Shown piece after piece: positions 62,263 to 64,000 of a stretch of DNA of 64,000 nt. Source of the stretch: Erythroxylum novogranatense (taxonomy: Eukaryota > Streptophyta > Magnoliopsida > Malpighiales > Erythroxylaceae). Each line of letters begins with the position of its first letter. The stretch's first letter is position 1. The notes beneath the pieces were generated by a model that did no database searches, had not been told where the DNA came from, and saw only the letters and a list, made by a program, of their open reading frames with translations. The position numbers were made by a program, and so were the translations under genes. The DNA is taken from the NCBI GenBank assembly GCA_029891385.1, contig CM057224.1, forward strand, positions 3,906,001-3,970,000. The letters run 5' to 3'.

Positions 62263-63300
62263 AGCAAGAAATGTGTCTTTCTTTGCACACCATGCATAAT
62301 ATTTGGTACAATCCTTTTTCTTGTGTGCAGTACTTTCACAGAAAAAACAAGCAAAAGCCTTATCATGTTTCTTCTATTGCTTCTTTTCTAGAGTGGCACC
62401 TGCAGCTTCCTTACCCTTCTTTCTTTTCAAGTTCTTGTCCTTTGAGGTAGTTGCCAAATGAGCATTCTCTATTTTCTCTTGCTTTAGTCTTTCTTCTTCT
62501 TGCACACAATGAGAATTGAGCTCATTTAAGTCTCCTTTTGACAGTTGTAGCTAACCTTAAACTGACTGAATTGTGCAGGAAGAAATATCAAAACTAAATG
62601 CATAAGCAAGTCCTCATACATCTCTAACTTTAGTGCCTTTAGTTTCGAAGCAAGATGTGACACTCTAAAATGTACTCCTTTATGTTTCCTTTTCCCTTAT
62701 AGCTCATTGCCAAAATTGTACTTGTTTCAGCCTTTTCAGTTTTGGCAAACCTCTTTTAAATTTTCTCAAGGTAATCTTTGGTAATAATTACCCCTTCGAA
62801 CATAGTTCCCCTGAAGGTTTTTATAATAGCACACTTTATGATTATAAGACTCATGCAATTTGAACATTCACAAACTGTCAACCATAAGATCAATAGGTCG
62901 TTCAGTCCTTAATGCAAGGTCTAGATCCATAACACCGAGAATAATCATAACATTCTCTTTCCATGCCTTAAAGTTTGTGTCATTAAGCACAGAAATGGAA
63001 TTGATGTTAGCAGTAATAGTTTGCCAAAATCGTACTTGTTTTAGCCTTTTCACTTTTGGCAAACCTCTTTTCAATTTCCTCAAGGTTTTCGAAATAGTAC
63101 GCTTTATGATCATAAGACTTATGAGTTTTGAACGCTCACAAACTATCAGCCATAAGATCGACAGGTCATTCAGTCCTTAATGCAAGGTTTAGATCCATGA
63201 TACTGAGAACAATCATAACATTCTCTTTCTATACCTTAAAGTTTGTGTTGTTAAGCACAAAAATGGAATTGATGCTAGCAGTAATAATAGAAGAAAAAGT
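62263..63300 (-). pseudogene. Copia gag with zinc knuckle and internal duplication
   Basis: The zinc knuckle CFFCESTAHKKKDC (C-x2-C-x4-H-x4-C, near 62340) is intact, preceded by a Lys-rich segment. The N-terminal gag motif NDTNFKAWKENVMIILG is present at about 62980 and again, as a diverged copy, at about 63260, because the 5' gag segment is tandemly duplicated. Confidence 0.8.
62710..63285. repeat. Tandem duplication of the copia gag start, about 265-310 bp units
   Basis: 62710-63020 and 63022-63285 align over most of their length, e.g. cagtccttaatgcaaggt at 62905 and 63172 and tagcagtaatag at the end of both. The left unit holds an extra segment near 62770-62815. Confidence 0.85.
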
Positions 63301-64000
63301 AGCAATTGAAAAGAGAACAAAACAACCAACAAACAAGCTCACATAAATTCCATATAATCATATAAAATCAAATAATGGTAAAACCTATCACAATATACCT
63401 AGCACATTAATATTTAGTCTTTGGCATAAATATTAATTTACAAGTGATACTTTTGGTACACTAATCAAATATTGACAACAACAAAAAATGTCGAACAATT
63501 AACCTTTTTTTAGACCGATTAATTTGTCACATAGTTGACCTAATAATTGTCATATATTTATCACCATAGGTGTACATGTATTTCGGCCAAAATATTGACC
63601 TTCTTTTGTGCTGGTCAATAACTTCATGAATTATACATACACAATCATCTTAATATTATAAAATAAATTAATTTATACATGAGAAACTACTTTAACAACA
63701 TGTTGTTTCAATCAATTTATTTCACAATATTAATAAAAGATCAATTATACCAATATTTGAACATATCTTGAACAATCAATTGGAGCGTTGATTGTGTTAA
63801 CCTTACTTAACGAATTCAATTTTTATACAAAATATAAACTAAAAGCATATATAATTGATTTATGCCAAAACCACATATACCGAAACATTATGTATGAACT
63901 GAACATAAAATTTATAGAAATAGTCGAATACACCAATTGACCAAATATCCCATTGTTTCTAAAGTAGGACTTAAAAATATTTGGATCCAAGATCCTAAAG
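63300..64000 (-). other. Probable copia leader, no gene seen
   Basis: AT-rich stretch upstream of copia gag. No open frame, RNA gene or LTR end is recognised. The last bases resemble copia leader sequence close to a primer site. Confidence 0.5.

Larger units (their letters stand above)
22760..64000 (-). mobile_element. Element C: degenerate Ty1/copia retrotransposon, host of the nest
   Basis: Pieces of one minus-strand copia element occur in correct order: leader 64000-63300, gag 63300-62520, zinc knuckle and protease 62500-62080, integrase 61800-61020, end of integrase 58400-58172, RT 25551-24400, RNase H 24369-23797, polypurine tract near 23790 and LTR left of it. Two insertions, A (25552-58171) and F (58408-61014), explain the gaps. 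Frames contain many stops. The right LTR lies beyond the window; the last bases, ggatccaagatcctaaag, look like the leader just before a primer-binding site. Confidence 0.85.

Overview
This is nuclear DNA of a flowering plant, most likely a eudicot; the species cannot be told from sequence alone. The evidence is two intron-containing plant genes (a RAD6-type ubiquitin-conjugating enzyme, UBC1/2 type, and a chloroplast WHIRLY protein) in a mass of Ty3/gypsy and Ty1/copia LTR retrotransposons, a LINE, a non-autonomous hAT element and small inverted-repeat elements. No bacterial-type genes or operons, rRNA, tRNA or CRISPR were seen.

Layout. 1-5528: decayed Athila/Tat-type gypsy element on the minus strand (RNase H, RT, protease, gag, PBS, LTR), cut by a small inverted-repeat element at 733-1130 and by a 3.3-kb solo LTR at 5529-8864. 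8870-10130: AT-rich, nothing recognised. 10130-12760: dead RTE-like LINE, plus strand. 13.85-20.3 kb: the gene island. UBC2 (plus strand, CDS 14457-16469) and WHY1 (minus strand, CDS 17596-20136) converge tail to tail, as the Arabidopsis homologues also do. 20.9-22.75 kb: a second Athila/Tat-type remnant. About 22.76 kb to the right edge: one degenerate minus-strand copia element that has been split repeatedly.

The copia element holds a five-level nest, each step placed by split coding frames and most by target-site duplications (TSDs). Copia (C) contains chromovirus-type gypsy A (25552-58171, minus). A's gag contains same-family element B (35564-55493, plus, TSD GTTGG). B's pol contains a solo LTR E (38741-52146, TSD AGTTG). 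E contains D (39570-49214, minus, TSD GCACA). Copia also carries solo LTR F (58408-61014, TSD TCCAA). A also carries a hAT element H (31056-32439, 8-bp TSD CACACGGG) and an Athila-type solo LTR G (32535-34505).

The two cellular genes look intact: all splice sites are GT-AG and reading frames close exactly (152 and 275 codons). Every transposon coding region is broken. Most unusual are D, with two roughly 4.5-kb LTRs around a 653-bp interior that holds two primer-binding sites; the CpG-rich palindromic repeat patches found in LTRs of several elements; and an inverted 365-bp pol fragment inside one LTR of B. Family assignments rest on motifs read by eye; no alignment or database search was run.
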